DNA of 64,000 nucleotides from Berkiella_A sp963976875 (GTDB lineage: Bacteria; Pseudomonadota; Gammaproteobacteria; Berkiellales; Berkiellaceae): positions 1-64,000 of the forward strand of contig CAXBML010000007.1 of assembly GCA_963976875.1 (NCBI GenBank), given 5' to 3'. The position numbers and the translations under genes were made by a program. This document shows positions 18,140 to 26,883 of the stretch, piece by piece (within the stretch, counting starts at the first letter, position 1; each line of letters opens with the position of its first letter). The notes under the pieces are model-generated. The model worked only from the letters and a program-made list of their open reading frames with translations, was not told the DNA's origin and did not search any database.

Positions 18140-18928
18140 ATGGCTCAAATAGCATCTTTTTCAAGTAATACCGAATCATTATTGCATTTACCTGCAAGAA
18201 GATTAAATTATGTGTTACTCATCGCAACATTCATCCATCTATTGATATTATTAACTGTTAACATTAACCCTATTTTGCAAGTTTTGCATATCAAGCAGCC
18301 CAGCCAGCAACTGGCTGTGTCTTTAGCACAGGCAGAAGAACTACCACCAGAATTAGCCAATTATATTGGCCCCCAAAATCATAATGGCCCTATAGAAAAT
18401 GACCTATCTATGAATGAGACAAAGGCTTATACTCCACACCCAGAATCCAAACTGACACCAAAACAAATTATTGCTCTAAAGACTATCGATCCTCAGGAAA
18501 AACTAGCTGAAGTCAATATAGAGCCGAATACACACATAGCGCCTACCCCTCAAACGCTCGATCTACACCGTCTACCCAGAAAAAAAATCATCTCTGCTGC
18601 AACCCACCAACACCAAGATGCTGCTTATTTATATCGCTGGCAGCAATATATAGAATCTATTGCTAGTGAAACCTACCCTCAGAAAGCCATTGAAAACAAT
18701 ATTACCGGCCAGTTACGCTTATTGGTGGCTTTAAAATCAGATGGCTCGATATACGATGTCAGCATACGCCAATCTTCGGGGCAAGAAATTTTAGATAAGG
18801 CAGCATTAGATATTGTCCAAAGAGCCCAACCATTTGAATCCATACCGCCCAATATGTTGCAAGATAACGAGGTAGTGGAAATCATTCGTACATGGGATTT
18901 CAGAGGTCAGCTCAGGGTCACCAGTTAG
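18140..18928 (+). CDS. TonB-family energy transducer
   Basis: A 262-residue protein from ATG 18140, preceded by TAGGAAG. It has one N-terminal membrane segment (about residues 25-46), a Pro-rich periplasmic linker and a C-terminal TonB fold. That domain holds YPQKAIENNITGQLRLLVALKSDG..., SSGQEILDKAALDIV and PF. TonB proteins pass inner-membrane proton-motive energy to outer-membrane transporters. No exbB/exbD is adjacent, so the partner is unknown. A longer frame from 18086 lacks a good start. Confidence 0.85.
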   Translation: MAQIASFSSNTESLLHLPARRLNYVLLIATFIHLLILLTVNINPILQVLHIKQPSQQLAVSLAQAEELPPELANYIGPQNHNGPIENDLSMNETKAYTPHPESKLTPKQIIALKTIDPQEKLAEVNIEPNTHIAPTPQTLDLHRLPRKKIISAATHQHQDAAYLYRWQQYIESIASETYPQKAIENNITGQLRLLVALKSDGSIYDVSIRQSSGQEILDKAALDIVQRAQPFESIPPNMLQDNEVVEIIRTWDFRGQLRVTS

Positions 18929-19247
18929 TGGGCATTAATTTGATTGTTTCGAGCAACGGCTTTAGCATACGCTCAAACTTAACAACGGCGATCCAATATT
19001 TTGAGTTTGAACTGACAACTATGAGTCTTTACCCCTCCAATAATGTGCAAAACTTGAAATTTATGTGTTACAAATAATTTTTTTGTCAGGCCGAAACCAA
19101 TATAAAGCAACTAAAAGTAATGCTTAAAACATTTAATAACTGTTGTAATACACAGAGCAGGTCATCAATCCTCTATAATTTAGCCTTAGAACATAGTAGT
19201 ATGGTATGTATAAGTATTTTTATATCAGCAGTAAAATAAGTTATCAA

Positions 19248-19817
19248 ATGAGTGTATATACTTCCTTGCAAGACCATTTTCTCATCGCGATGCCAGCAAT
19301 GGGCGATCCGAACTTTAGTAAATCTGTTATCTATATCTGCGAGCACTCCCCCGATGGCGCTATGGGTATTGTGGTCAACACCCCTCTCAACCTAGAGTTG
19401 GGAGATGTTTTCGCTAATATGAATATTCCAAATATCAATAATAGAATTAGTCATACCCCTGTTTTGGCAGGTGGTCCGCTGCAACAAGAAAGAGGCTTTG
19501 TCATTCATCGCATCAATAAGACAGAACATTGGGAATCTTCTTTGGCACTTAACAAATCATTAGGCATCACAACCTCTAAAGATATTTTAGAGGCCGTTGC
19601 CGCCGATCGTGGCCCAAGCCAAATTATTATTGCACTGGGCTATTCTGGCTGGGAAAGTGGGCAGCTAGAAAAAGAAATTGCTCAAAATAGCTGGTTGTGT
19701 GGTCCCGCTAATCCACAAATCTTGTTTGATATCCCCGCCGAAAATCGCTGGCGTGCAGCTGGTGCTCTACTCGGAGTCGATATGGACTGTTTATCTCTTG
19801 ATGTTGGGCATGCTTAA
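19248..19817 (+). CDS. algH: YqgE/AlgH family protein
   Basis: The protein has 189 residues from ATG 19248, matching the E. coli homologue, whose N terminus is like LQDHFLIAMPAMGDPNFSKS here. The family motifs YICEHSPDGAMGIVVNTPL and ALGYSGWESGQLEKEI are present. An upstream ATG at 19206 would add 14 residues. The biochemical role of AlgH is not settled. The gene precedes ruvX, a very common gammaproteobacterial pairing. Confidence 0.9.
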   Translation: MSVYTSLQDHFLIAMPAMGDPNFSKSVIYICEHSPDGAMGIVVNTPLNLELGDVFANMNIPNINNRISHTPVLAGGPLQQERGFVIHRINKTEHWESSLALNKSLGITTSKDILEAVAADRGPSQIIIALGYSGWESGQLEKEIAQNSWLCGPANPQILFDIPAENRWRAAGALLGVDMDCLSLDVGHA

Positions 19818-19856
19818 GATTTTCATACATATTACTATTATTTGAGATTGCACATT

Positions 19857-20285
19857 ATGAGACACCACTCTTATATTGGCTTTGACTATGGTCAGAAATA
19901 TTTAGGTCTGGCAACTGGGCAAAGTATAACCGGCACAGCGCAGCCATTGACCACTATTCAAATGCTACAGGGCAAACCCAACTGGCCTGCCATAGAAACC
20001 ATCATCAATGAATGGCAACCTAATGCTTTAATTGTGGGCATTGCATTGCAACCAGATGGGACAGAATCAAAACTGAGCAAGCTTGCTAGAAAGTTCGGAG
20101 CAACTTTGCAACAAAAATTTAAACGCCCTGTCCACTTTATAGATGAGCGACTAACTAGCGTAGCGGCTAGAGAAAAACTAGGGGTAACGTCATTCCCAAC
20201 TTTAAAGCAAAAGCGTGAAATTGATCGCATTAGTGCTGCAATTATATTAGAATCTTGGCTTAACTCGGTATCGCATGAAGGCTAA
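19857..20285 (+). CDS. ruvX: RNase H-fold protein RuvX (YqgF)
   Basis: RuvX is an RNase H-fold nuclease implicated in pre-16S rRNA 5' end processing and in Holliday-junction handling. From ATG 19857 it has 142 residues with the catalytic GFDYGQKYLGLATG strand, ALIVGIALQPDGTES and FIDERLTSVAA near the end. The start codon TTG at 19842 is less likely. It sits between algH and pyrB. Confidence 0.92.
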   Translation: MRHHSYIGFDYGQKYLGLATGQSITGTAQPLTTIQMLQGKPNWPAIETIINEWQPNALIVGIALQPDGTESKLSKLARKFGATLQQKFKRPVHFIDERLTSVAAREKLGVTSFPTLKQKREIDRISAAIILESWLNSVSHEG

Positions 20286-20291
20286 GGCTCT

Positions 20292-21245
20292 ATGTCAAAA
20301 GGTATGCAATTTTCTGAAAGCGGCAGGTTAAAACATCTGCTCTCTATAGAGGGACTTTCTAAAACAGAAATCTTAGATATATTAGATCTCGCTGAATCCT
20401 ATTTTGACCCAGGCTCTCATCAAATCCGCCAGTGCTCTGATCTATCTGGCACAACAATTGCCAACTTATTTTTTGAGCCCAGTACACGTACTCGCTCCAC
20501 CTTTGAATTAGCCGGCAGAAAACTCTCAGCTGATATTTTAAACCTCAATGTTCAGCAATCTGCTACATCTAAAGGCGAGTCGCTTCGTGACACCGTTCGT
20601 AATATTGAAGCGATGCAATGTAAAATTTTGATCATTAGGCACCAGCAAAGTGGTGCCTCACATTTTGTCGCCCAGCACGTGCAGCCCGATGTTTCTGTCA
20701 TTAATGCTGGTGATGGCTGGCACGCACATCCTACCCAAGCGCTTTTAGATATGTACACTATCCGCAAACACCGAGGTGATGTGAATCAACTCAATGTCGC
20801 CATCATTGGTGATGTGAAACACTCAAGAGTCGCTCGTTCACAGATTCATGCTTTACATTTATTAGGCGCTCGAGAAATTAGGGTTATCGCCCCTAAAACA
20901 TTACTGCCGACACATACAGACTCATTAGGGGTTAATGTGTATCACGACCTAAAATCAGGCCTAAAAGACATAGATGTTATTATGATGCTCCGGCTGCAAA
21001 AAGAACGCATGCAAAGTGGTCTATTGCCAAATGGAGATGCTTATTACAGAATGTATGGCCTAACAGGGGAGTCCCTTGAATATGCGCATCCCAATGCTTT
21101 GATTGTACATCCTGGCCCGATTAATCGTGGTGTAGAAATTCAATCTGATATAGCAGATAGCCCCCGAGCAGCTATTTTAGATCAAGTTACCAATGGCGTT
21201 GCGATTCGAATGGCGGTTATGAGCCTGCTAAAAGGAAGTCACTAA
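20292..21245 (+). CDS. pyrB: Aspartate carbamoyltransferase catalytic chain
   Basis: PyrB condenses carbamoyl phosphate with aspartate, the first committed step of pyrimidine synthesis. The 317 residues contain the carbamoyl phosphate site FFEPSTRTRSTFELAGRKL, then ATSKGESLRDTVRN, INAGDGWHAHPTQALLDMYTI and the aspartate-site segment VHPGPINRGVEI. The downstream pyrX suggests the Pseudomonas-type PyrB-PyrX complex. Pseudomonas carries pyrR between ruvX and pyrB; here ruvX is followed directly by pyrB. Confidence 0.96.
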   Translation: MSKGMQFSESGRLKHLLSIEGLSKTEILDILDLAESYFDPGSHQIRQCSDLSGTTIANLFFEPSTRTRSTFELAGRKLSADILNLNVQQSATSKGESLRDTVRNIEAMQCKILIIRHQQSGASHFVAQHVQPDVSVINAGDGWHAHPTQALLDMYTIRKHRGDVNQLNVAIIGDVKHSRVARSQIHALHLLGAREIRVIAPKTLLPTHTDSLGVNVYHDLKSGLKDIDVIMMLRLQKERMQSGLLPNGDAYYRMYGLTGESLEYAHPNALIVHPGPINRGVEIQSDIADSPRAAILDQVTNGVAIRMAVMSLLKGSH

Positions 21246-21249
21246 TATC

Positions 21250-22512
21250 ATGAATATTTTAATCAAAAACGGCCGCATCATTGACCCAGCAAACCAAGTA
21301 GATATGATAACCAGTATTGGCATCAAAAATAATAAAATTCATGCCATGAGTGAACTTGCCGATCATCAATCATACGACAAAATTATTGATGCTCAAGACT
21401 GCTGGGTCATTCCTGCATTAGTAGACTTGTGCAATAGGCCTTATTTGAAACATCCTCATGGCACGACACTCAAGCACGAGGCCAATATTGCTGCAGAGAA
21501 AGGCATTGCTGCTCTTTGTATACCACCTGATACAAATCCCATTATTGATAACACCAGTGAGTTGCAACGTATAAAAAATGATGCTTCGCGTGTCACATCA
21601 AAATTATATACAATTGCCGCATTAACACAATCATTAGCAGGAAAGTCTATTACAGATTTTTCAGCACTAAAAGAAGCAGGATGCATTGCATTAAGCCAAG
21701 CACAAAGCACCCCATTAACAAGTCATTTTTTGCGCACTTGTTATGATTATGCGGCAAGCTTTGATATCCCTGTGGTGATACAACCCCAAGACTGGAGTTT
21801 AAGCCAAGATGGCTGTGCACACGAAGGTGCTGTCGCTACCCGTTTAGGCCTCCCTGCGATACCCTACACAGCTGAGACCATTGCGATTGCTCAACACTTA
21901 GCACTTATCGAACAAACAGGCATACAAGCACACTTCACCTGCCTATCAGCGCACCAGTCACTAGAGCTTATACTGCAAGCCAAACAAAAAGGTTTGCCCG
22001 TGACTGCGGATGTTGCTATGCACTCGTTGATACTTTCAGAAATGGATGTGATGCACTTTGATGGACACTGCCACTTGTACCCACCCTTGCGTAGTCAAAG
22101 TGATCAAATAGGCTTGATTCAGGGCGTACAAAATCAAACCATTGACGCCATTTGCAGTGATCATAGACCCTTAGATGCCATGGCAAAGTTAGCCCCTTTT
22201 GCAGAAACCTTGCCTGGTTTATCTTCTATTGACACCTACCTTTCGTTAGGAATCAGCTTGGTAGAAAAACAAAAGCTCGATGCCGCAACTTTGGTTCGAG
22301 CATTAACAGCAAATCCAGCCAGTATTTTTAACTTACCTGCAGGTTGTTTGACAGTAGGTGATGAAGCGAATATTTGTATTGTCAATCCCAAAGCTTATTG
22401 GCAGGTAACATCAGACAGCATGCAAAGTGCGGGTAAAAACTCGCCATTTCGTGGTTGGGAATTGCCTGGTAAAATTATCCATACAATAATTCAAGGTGAT
22501 TTAATTCATTAA
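21250..22512 (+). CDS. pyrX: Non-catalytic dihydroorotase-like protein (PyrX / PyrC')
   Basis: A dihydroorotase-fold protein of 420 residues starting five bases after pyrB. The family's metal-binding HxH after the first strand is replaced: the region reads ALVDLCNRPYLKHPHG. CPPDT-like (CIPPDTNP) and the SDHRP segment are kept. In Pseudomonas such a protein is enzymatically dead and acts as a structural partner for PyrB; that role is inferred here. An active PyrC would have to be encoded elsewhere. The stop codon overlaps the end of the convergent rhodanese gene. Confidence 0.9.
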   Translation: MNILIKNGRIIDPANQVDMITSIGIKNNKIHAMSELADHQSYDKIIDAQDCWVIPALVDLCNRPYLKHPHGTTLKHEANIAAEKGIAALCIPPDTNPIIDNTSELQRIKNDASRVTSKLYTIAALTQSLAGKSITDFSALKEAGCIALSQAQSTPLTSHFLRTCYDYAASFDIPVVIQPQDWSLSQDGCAHEGAVATRLGLPAIPYTAETIAIAQHLALIEQTGIQAHFTCLSAHQSLELILQAKQKGLPVTADVAMHSLILSEMDVMHFDGHCHLYPPLRSQSDQIGLIQGVQNQTIDAICSDHRPLDAMAKLAPFAETLPGLSSIDTYLSLGISLVEKQKLDAATLVRALTANPASIFNLPAGCLTVGDEANICIVNPKAYWQVTSDSMQSAGKNSPFRGWELPGKIIHTIIQGDLIH

Positions 22513-22805
22513 GACCAAGCTAAAATACCACCGACAAGATTTTTAACATTCAAAAACCCGGATTCTCGTAGAAAATCAACAGCGGCTTGACTTCGTTGAC
22601 CAGAACGACAATAAATAACAATTTCTTGATCTTGGGGAAGTTCATCGATACGACGGGAAAGTTCGTCTAGCGGAATCCAAGCCCCCCCCATGTGCCCACT
22701 CTCACGTTCACCTTGGGTTCGAACATCTAATAAATATATATTTTCGTTTTGCTCTAATCTCGCTTTAAGCGTTTCAACTGAAATTAAGTCGTCTCTTTGG
22801 GTCAT
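22509..22805 (-). CDS. Single-domain rhodanese-like sulfurtransferase
   Basis: A 98-residue rhodanese domain. The active-site loop CRSGQRSQ has the catalytic cysteine, preceded by LLDVRTQGERESGHMGGAWIPL and ending with NLVGGILAWS. Such proteins carry sulfane sulfur for sulfur transfer or detoxification; the partner is unknown. No signal peptide, so cytosolic. It lies directly upstream of pilT on the same strand only in map order (pilT is transcribed first, 76 bp away). Confidence 0.9.
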   Translation of the reverse strand: MTQRDDLISVETLKARLEQNENIYLLDVRTQGERESGHMGGAWIPLDELSRRIDELPQDQEIVIYCRSGQRSQAAVDFLRESGFLNVKNLVGGILAWS

Positions 22806-22881
22806 TGCATTATGCCTCTGGTCAATGAATACTTTAGAGCATTATACCAGAGGCTAAATAACGAAACATCTTAAATTCAGA

Positions 22882-23916
22882 CTAAAACATCGTCTTATTC
22901 AAGGCTTTTTCTTTTGCGTCCATCGTGCTAATCAAGCCTTGCTCAACTAAAGTTTTAAGCGCTTGATCTAAAGTCTGCATACCAATACCTTGACCAGTTT
23001 GAATAGAGGAATACATTTGAGCCACTTTATTTTCCCGTATGAGGTTTCGAATAGCCGGATTACAAATCATAATCTCATGTGCAGCCACTCGCCCCCCTCC
23101 TTTTTTCTTTAATAAGCTTTGTGAAATCACGGCTCTCAATGACTCCGATAACATAGAACGAACCATTTCCTTCTCTTGCCCAGGAAACACATCCACGACC
23201 CTATCGATTGTTTTAGCAGCAGAAGTTGTATGCAATGTTCCAAAAACCAAATGCCCTGTTTCTGCAGCCGTTAAAGCTAAACGAATGGTTTCCAAATCTC
23301 GCATTTCGCCGACGAGAATAACATCAGGATCCTCACGCAAAGCGGAACGCAAGGCTTCGCTAAACCCAAGTGTATGTGCATGCACTTCTCGTTGATTAAT
23401 TAAACACTTTTGCCCTTCATGCACAAATTCTATTGGATCTTCAATGGTTAAAATATGCTCGTTCCTATTTTGATTGATATAATTAATCATTGCAGCCAGC
23501 GTGGTACTTTTACCTGAGCCAGTTGGGCCTGTCACTAAAACAATACCTCTTGGATATTGTGCAATTTCAGCAAAAATTTTAGGTAAGCCTAAATCTTCCA
23601 TGGTCAGAACTTTAGAGGGAATCGTTCTAAAAACAGCGCCAGCGCCTCGATGTTGATTAAATACATTCACCCTAAAACGTGCCAATGAGGGCACCTCAAA
23701 TGAAAAGTCAGATTCTAAGAATTCTTCATAGTCTTTCCGTTGCTTATCATTCATAATGTCATATATTAATGTATGTACGGCTTTGTGATCTAAAGGCGGT
23801 ACATTAATGCGACGCATCTCACCATCCACACGTATCATTGGGGGCATACCCGCCGATAGGTGCAAGTCAGATGCATCATTTTGAACACCAAATGTTAGTA
23901 ATTCTGTTATATCCAT
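22882..23916 (-). CDS. pilT: Twitching motility ATPase PilT
   Basis: PilT is the hexameric retraction ATPase of type IV pili. The 344 residues show ASDLHLSAGMPPMIRVDGEM at the N terminus, Walker A GPTGSGKSTTLA, the Asp box TIEDPIEFVH, Walker B DPDVILVGEMRD and the His box TGHLVFGTLHT. The conserved PilT AIRNLIRE-like segment is present. Length is the usual 344. It is divergent from the PLP protein gene with 21 bp between start codons, as in many gammaproteobacteria. It fits the Pil-Chp-like cluster at 13584-17968. Confidence 0.97.
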   Translation of the reverse strand: MDITELLTFGVQNDASDLHLSAGMPPMIRVDGEMRRINVPPLDHKAVHTLIYDIMNDKQRKDYEEFLESDFSFEVPSLARFRVNVFNQHRGAGAVFRTIPSKVLTMEDLGLPKIFAEIAQYPRGIVLVTGPTGSGKSTTLAAMINYINQNRNEHILTIEDPIEFVHEGQKCLINQREVHAHTLGFSEALRSALREDPDVILVGEMRDLETIRLALTAAETGHLVFGTLHTTSAAKTIDRVVDVFPGQEKEMVRSMLSESLRAVISQSLLKKKGGGRVAAHEIMICNPAIRNLIRENKVAQMYSSIQTGQGIGMQTLDQALKTLVEQGLISTMDAKEKALNKTMF

Positions 23917-23937
23917 TGTGACTCCATTTTATTATTT

Positions 23938-24627
23938 ATGAATCAGACTATTAAAAACTACCAAGCAACGCTCTTAAGAATAAGAGAAGCTGAAATACAA
24001 TCTCATTGTCAACCTAATAGTGTCTTATGCCTTGCTGTATCCAAAACCTTTGCGGTAGAAGCCCTGCTCCCCATCATTGCCCTTGGCCAACAACATTTTG
24101 CAGAGAATTATCTGCAAGAGGCTATTAATAAGATATCGGCACTTTCTGAAAAAAATCTAGTATGGCATTATATTGGCCGCATACAGACGAATAAATGCAA
24201 AGAGATTGCACAAAATTTCAGTTGGGTACATACACTGTATAGAGTCAAAGAAGCGAAAGCACTGGCAAAATATCGCCCAGCTGACCTATCACCTTTGCAA
24301 GTTTGCTTACAAGTAAAGTTGGATGATTTGCAAGATAGAGGTGGAGCAAACCCAAAAGATATTTTAACACTAGCAGAAGAAGTTAGTTTACATGATAATT
24401 TGAAGCTGCGAGGTATTATGGTTCTGCCACCCCCGAAGATTTCAACTCAAGAACAAAAAAGAATATTTAAAACGGCACGCCAATTAGGCGAGACTTTAAT
24501 ACAGCAAGGGCATTCCATTGATACCTACTCTATGGGAATGACTCAAGACTTAGAATCTGCAATAGCAGAAGGTGCCACTATGGTTCGTATCGGTAGCGGC
24601 ATTTTCGGAAAAAGGGAAAAAACATGA
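23938..24627 (+). CDS. yggS: PLP homeostasis protein (YggS family)
   Basis: A cytosolic alanine racemase N-domain-like barrel of 229 residues that binds pyridoxal phosphate and buffers its level. The PLP lysine is in LAVSKTFAVEALLPI. FAENYLQEAINK, HYIGRIQTNKCKEIA and the C-terminal YSMGMTQDLESAIAEGATMVRIGSGIFG are family hallmarks. It overlaps proC by four bases (ATGA), the classical yggS-proC-yggT order. Confidence 0.95.
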   Translation: MNQTIKNYQATLLRIREAEIQSHCQPNSVLCLAVSKTFAVEALLPIIALGQQHFAENYLQEAINKISALSEKNLVWHYIGRIQTNKCKEIAQNFSWVHTLYRVKEAKALAKYRPADLSPLQVCLQVKLDDLQDRGGANPKDILTLAEEVSLHDNLKLRGIMVLPPPKISTQEQKRIFKTARQLGETLIQQGHSIDTYSMGMTQDLESAIAEGATMVRIGSGIFGKREKT

Positions 24628-25448
24628 CAAACATACCAAAGCTCAGCATGATTGGCGCTGGAAATATGGGGCAAGCATTGCTCAAGGGCTTAATCAAACA
24701 AAATCATCCAATCTCCCATATTTGCATAGCCGATCCCAGCAAAGAAAAATGCAGCGCCATAAAACAAAAATGGGATATTCACTGCACCCTCGATAATCAT
24801 GAAGCCGCGCAATTCGCGGACCTTCTAATTTTAGCCGTCAAACCACATCAAATAAAAAGTGTCGTGAAAGACATCCGTACCAGCATGCAAAGACATACGC
24901 TGATATTAAGTGTTGCCGCAGGTATCACAGCAGCTCAAATCACCTCCTGGCTAGATAACTCGCAGGCCCCTGTTATAAGAGCGATGCCCAATACGCCAGC
25001 ATTAATCAATCAAGGCATTACAGCACTATATAAAACAAATTCTGTCAAACAACAGCAAGCTCATACAGCAGAGAAACTACTGCGCGCTGTTGGTGATACG
25101 CTTTGGATTGAAGATGAGTCTTTAATGAATATCGTAACCGCTTTGTCGGGTTCTGGCCCTGCGTATTTTTTATATATACTAGAAGGCTTAGTCGCAGCAG
25201 GTGAAAAATTAGGTCTATCGAAAAAAATTGCCTTACAGCTTACCATGCAAACTGCCGCGGGCAGCATCGCCATGGCCCAACAAAGCGAGTCCTCTTTGGA
25301 AACGCTTCGAGCCCAAGTGACATCCAAAGGCGGCACGACAGAACGGGGTCTTGAAATCTTAAGTGAACATAATTTATTTTCAACTCTTGAAAAAACAATA
25401 GAACAAGCCACACTACGTGGGCAAATACTCAGCGAACAAGCTAATTGA
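24624..25448 (+). CDS. proC: Pyrroline-5-carboxylate reductase
   Basis: ProC reduces pyrroline-5-carboxylate to proline using NAD(P)H. The 274 residues have a Rossmann start MIGAGNMGQALLKGL, LAVKPHQI, VIRAMPNTPA and the C-terminal signature LSGSGPAYFLYILEGL ... VTSKGGTTERGLE. Length matches the family. Translationally coupled to yggS and followed by yggT. Confidence 0.96.
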   Translation: MTNIPKLSMIGAGNMGQALLKGLIKQNHPISHICIADPSKEKCSAIKQKWDIHCTLDNHEAAQFADLLILAVKPHQIKSVVKDIRTSMQRHTLILSVAAGITAAQITSWLDNSQAPVIRAMPNTPALINQGITALYKTNSVKQQQAHTAEKLLRAVGDTLWIEDESLMNIVTALSGSGPAYFLYILEGLVAAGEKLGLSKKIALQLTMQTAAGSIAMAQQSESSLETLRAQVTSKGGTTERGLEILSEHNLFSTLEKTIEQATLRGQILSEQAN

Positions 25449-25455
25449 GGTTAAT

Positions 25456-26037
25456 ATGAGTCCAGTGAAACATGCTCTTGAATTTTTAGTCTCCACACTA
25501 TTTGATTTATATACCTTCGTATTAATACTCAGGTTTATTTTGCAATATTTAGGCATAAATTATTACAATCCTTTTACGCAATTTATCATAAAAGCGACTA
25601 GCCCAGTCATCACCCCTGTGAGACGTTGGGTACCGGGCTACAAAGGCATTGATTTTGCAACGCTCTTAGTTATATTTTTGTTTACATTGACAAAAGTAAC
25701 CCTATCTTGGTTTATCGCCAGACCAGTTGCACCATTTTTCCCCGGTCTCCTTATCCTAGCCTTAGGTGAAATGATAAGATTAACTATTAACATATACTTC
25801 TTTGCTGTCATTATTCAAATTATTTCTAGTTGGGTTGCGCCAATGTCTCACTCACCCATATTAGAAATTTTAAATCGTCTCACCGGCCCATTAATGAGGC
25901 CTTTTAAACGTTGGATACCGCCCATGGGCGGATTTGATATAACCCCTATCCCGGTGATTATTAGTTTAAAACTGGCTGAAATTCTTTTTGCCAGCACGGT
26001 AATTGGTTTTGGCCTCCAAATTGCGAGCATCCGATGA
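25456..26037 (+). CDS. yggT: YggT family integral membrane protein
   Basis: A 193-residue inner-membrane protein from ATG 25456, which has GAGG upstream; a longer frame from 25417 overlaps proC and is rejected. It contains two copies of the YGGT module: VLILRFILQYLGINYYNPF...SPVITPVRRWVP, and IIQIISSWVAP...LTGPLMRPFKRWIPP. Four or more membrane segments are expected. The molecular role is not firmly known. It overlaps the next gene by four bases. Confidence 0.92.
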   Translation: MSPVKHALEFLVSTLFDLYTFVLILRFILQYLGINYYNPFTQFIIKATSPVITPVRRWVPGYKGIDFATLLVIFLFTLTKVTLSWFIARPVAPFFPGLLILALGEMIRLTINIYFFAVIIQIISSWVAPMSHSPILEILNRLTGPLMRPFKRWIPPMGGFDITPIPVIISLKLAEILFASTVIGFGLQIASIR

Positions 26038-26882
26038 ATGCCACCTGTATAGAAACTACGTTTGACTTACCTGGAATCAGTATTGCGGCAAAAGTTTGGG
26101 GAAAACCTAGCGGTATCCCTACTCTGGCATTACATGGCTGGCTTGATAATGCCGCATCGTTTGATCACATAGCGCCACTGCTACCCGATTTATATCTTAT
26201 AGCCATTGATTTACCAGGCCACGGAAAATCATCACATTACGCTCCCGAAAGCCAGGTACATTTTATTGATTTTGTCATCAACATTATCAAACTCGCGAAT
26301 CATTTAAACTGGGATAAATTTGCTCTGCTAGGACACTCACTAGGTGCTGCCATTGCCAGTACATTGGCCGGAACCATTCCTGACAGAATCACCCATGTTG
26401 GCATTATTGATGGCCTAGGCCCTATGACGACGCCAGCCGAGCATGCCCCCATGCAATTAAGGCTATTCTGTCAAGAAGCTTTAAACAAAAAATCAACGGA
26501 AACTACCTATATGAATATAGAACAGCCCATTCGATCGCGTTTATACGTCAATCAAATGCAGGAAAGCTCAGCACGTATTATTATTGAAAGAAGCTTGGAA
26601 AAACGCTCCGACGGCCTTTGGCAATGGCGTACCGATCCTAGACTGCTCAAGCCATCTGCTTTACACTTGACCGAAGCGCATGCTATTGCTTTTTTAAAAG
26701 AGATAACCGCTCCTATAACCGTCATTCGTCCTGAACCAGGCTTCCCATTTCCAGAAGAAATTATTCAACGTCGTATCAAAGCAATACCCCATCTTCACAT
26801 TGAAAAAATTCCTGGCCATCATCATGTACATTTGGATGATCCTGAGTCCGTAGCCAAGATATTTAATCGTTTTTTTTCTTGA
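26034..26882 (+). CDS. Alpha/beta hydrolase
   Basis: A 282-residue alpha/beta-hydrolase-fold protein. The nucleophile elbow is GHSLGAAIAS (Ser near residue 103). The oxyanion strand HGWLDNAASFD lies before it and the catalytic His is probably in GHHHVHLDDPE at the C terminus. HGWLDN is typical of a clade of short serine hydrolases near MEST/SERHL. No signal peptide; substrate unknown. It is the last gene of the yggS-proC-yggT unit. Confidence 0.88.
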   Translation: MNATCIETTFDLPGISIAAKVWGKPSGIPTLALHGWLDNAASFDHIAPLLPDLYLIAIDLPGHGKSSHYAPESQVHFIDFVINIIKLANHLNWDKFALLGHSLGAAIASTLAGTIPDRITHVGIIDGLGPMTTPAEHAPMQLRLFCQEALNKKSTETTYMNIEQPIRSRLYVNQMQESSARIIIERSLEKRSDGLWQWRTDPRLLKPSALHLTEAHAIAFLKEITAPITVIRPEPGFPFPEEIIQRRIKAIPHLHIEKIPGHHHVHLDDPESVAKIFNRFFS

Positions 26883-26883
26883 C

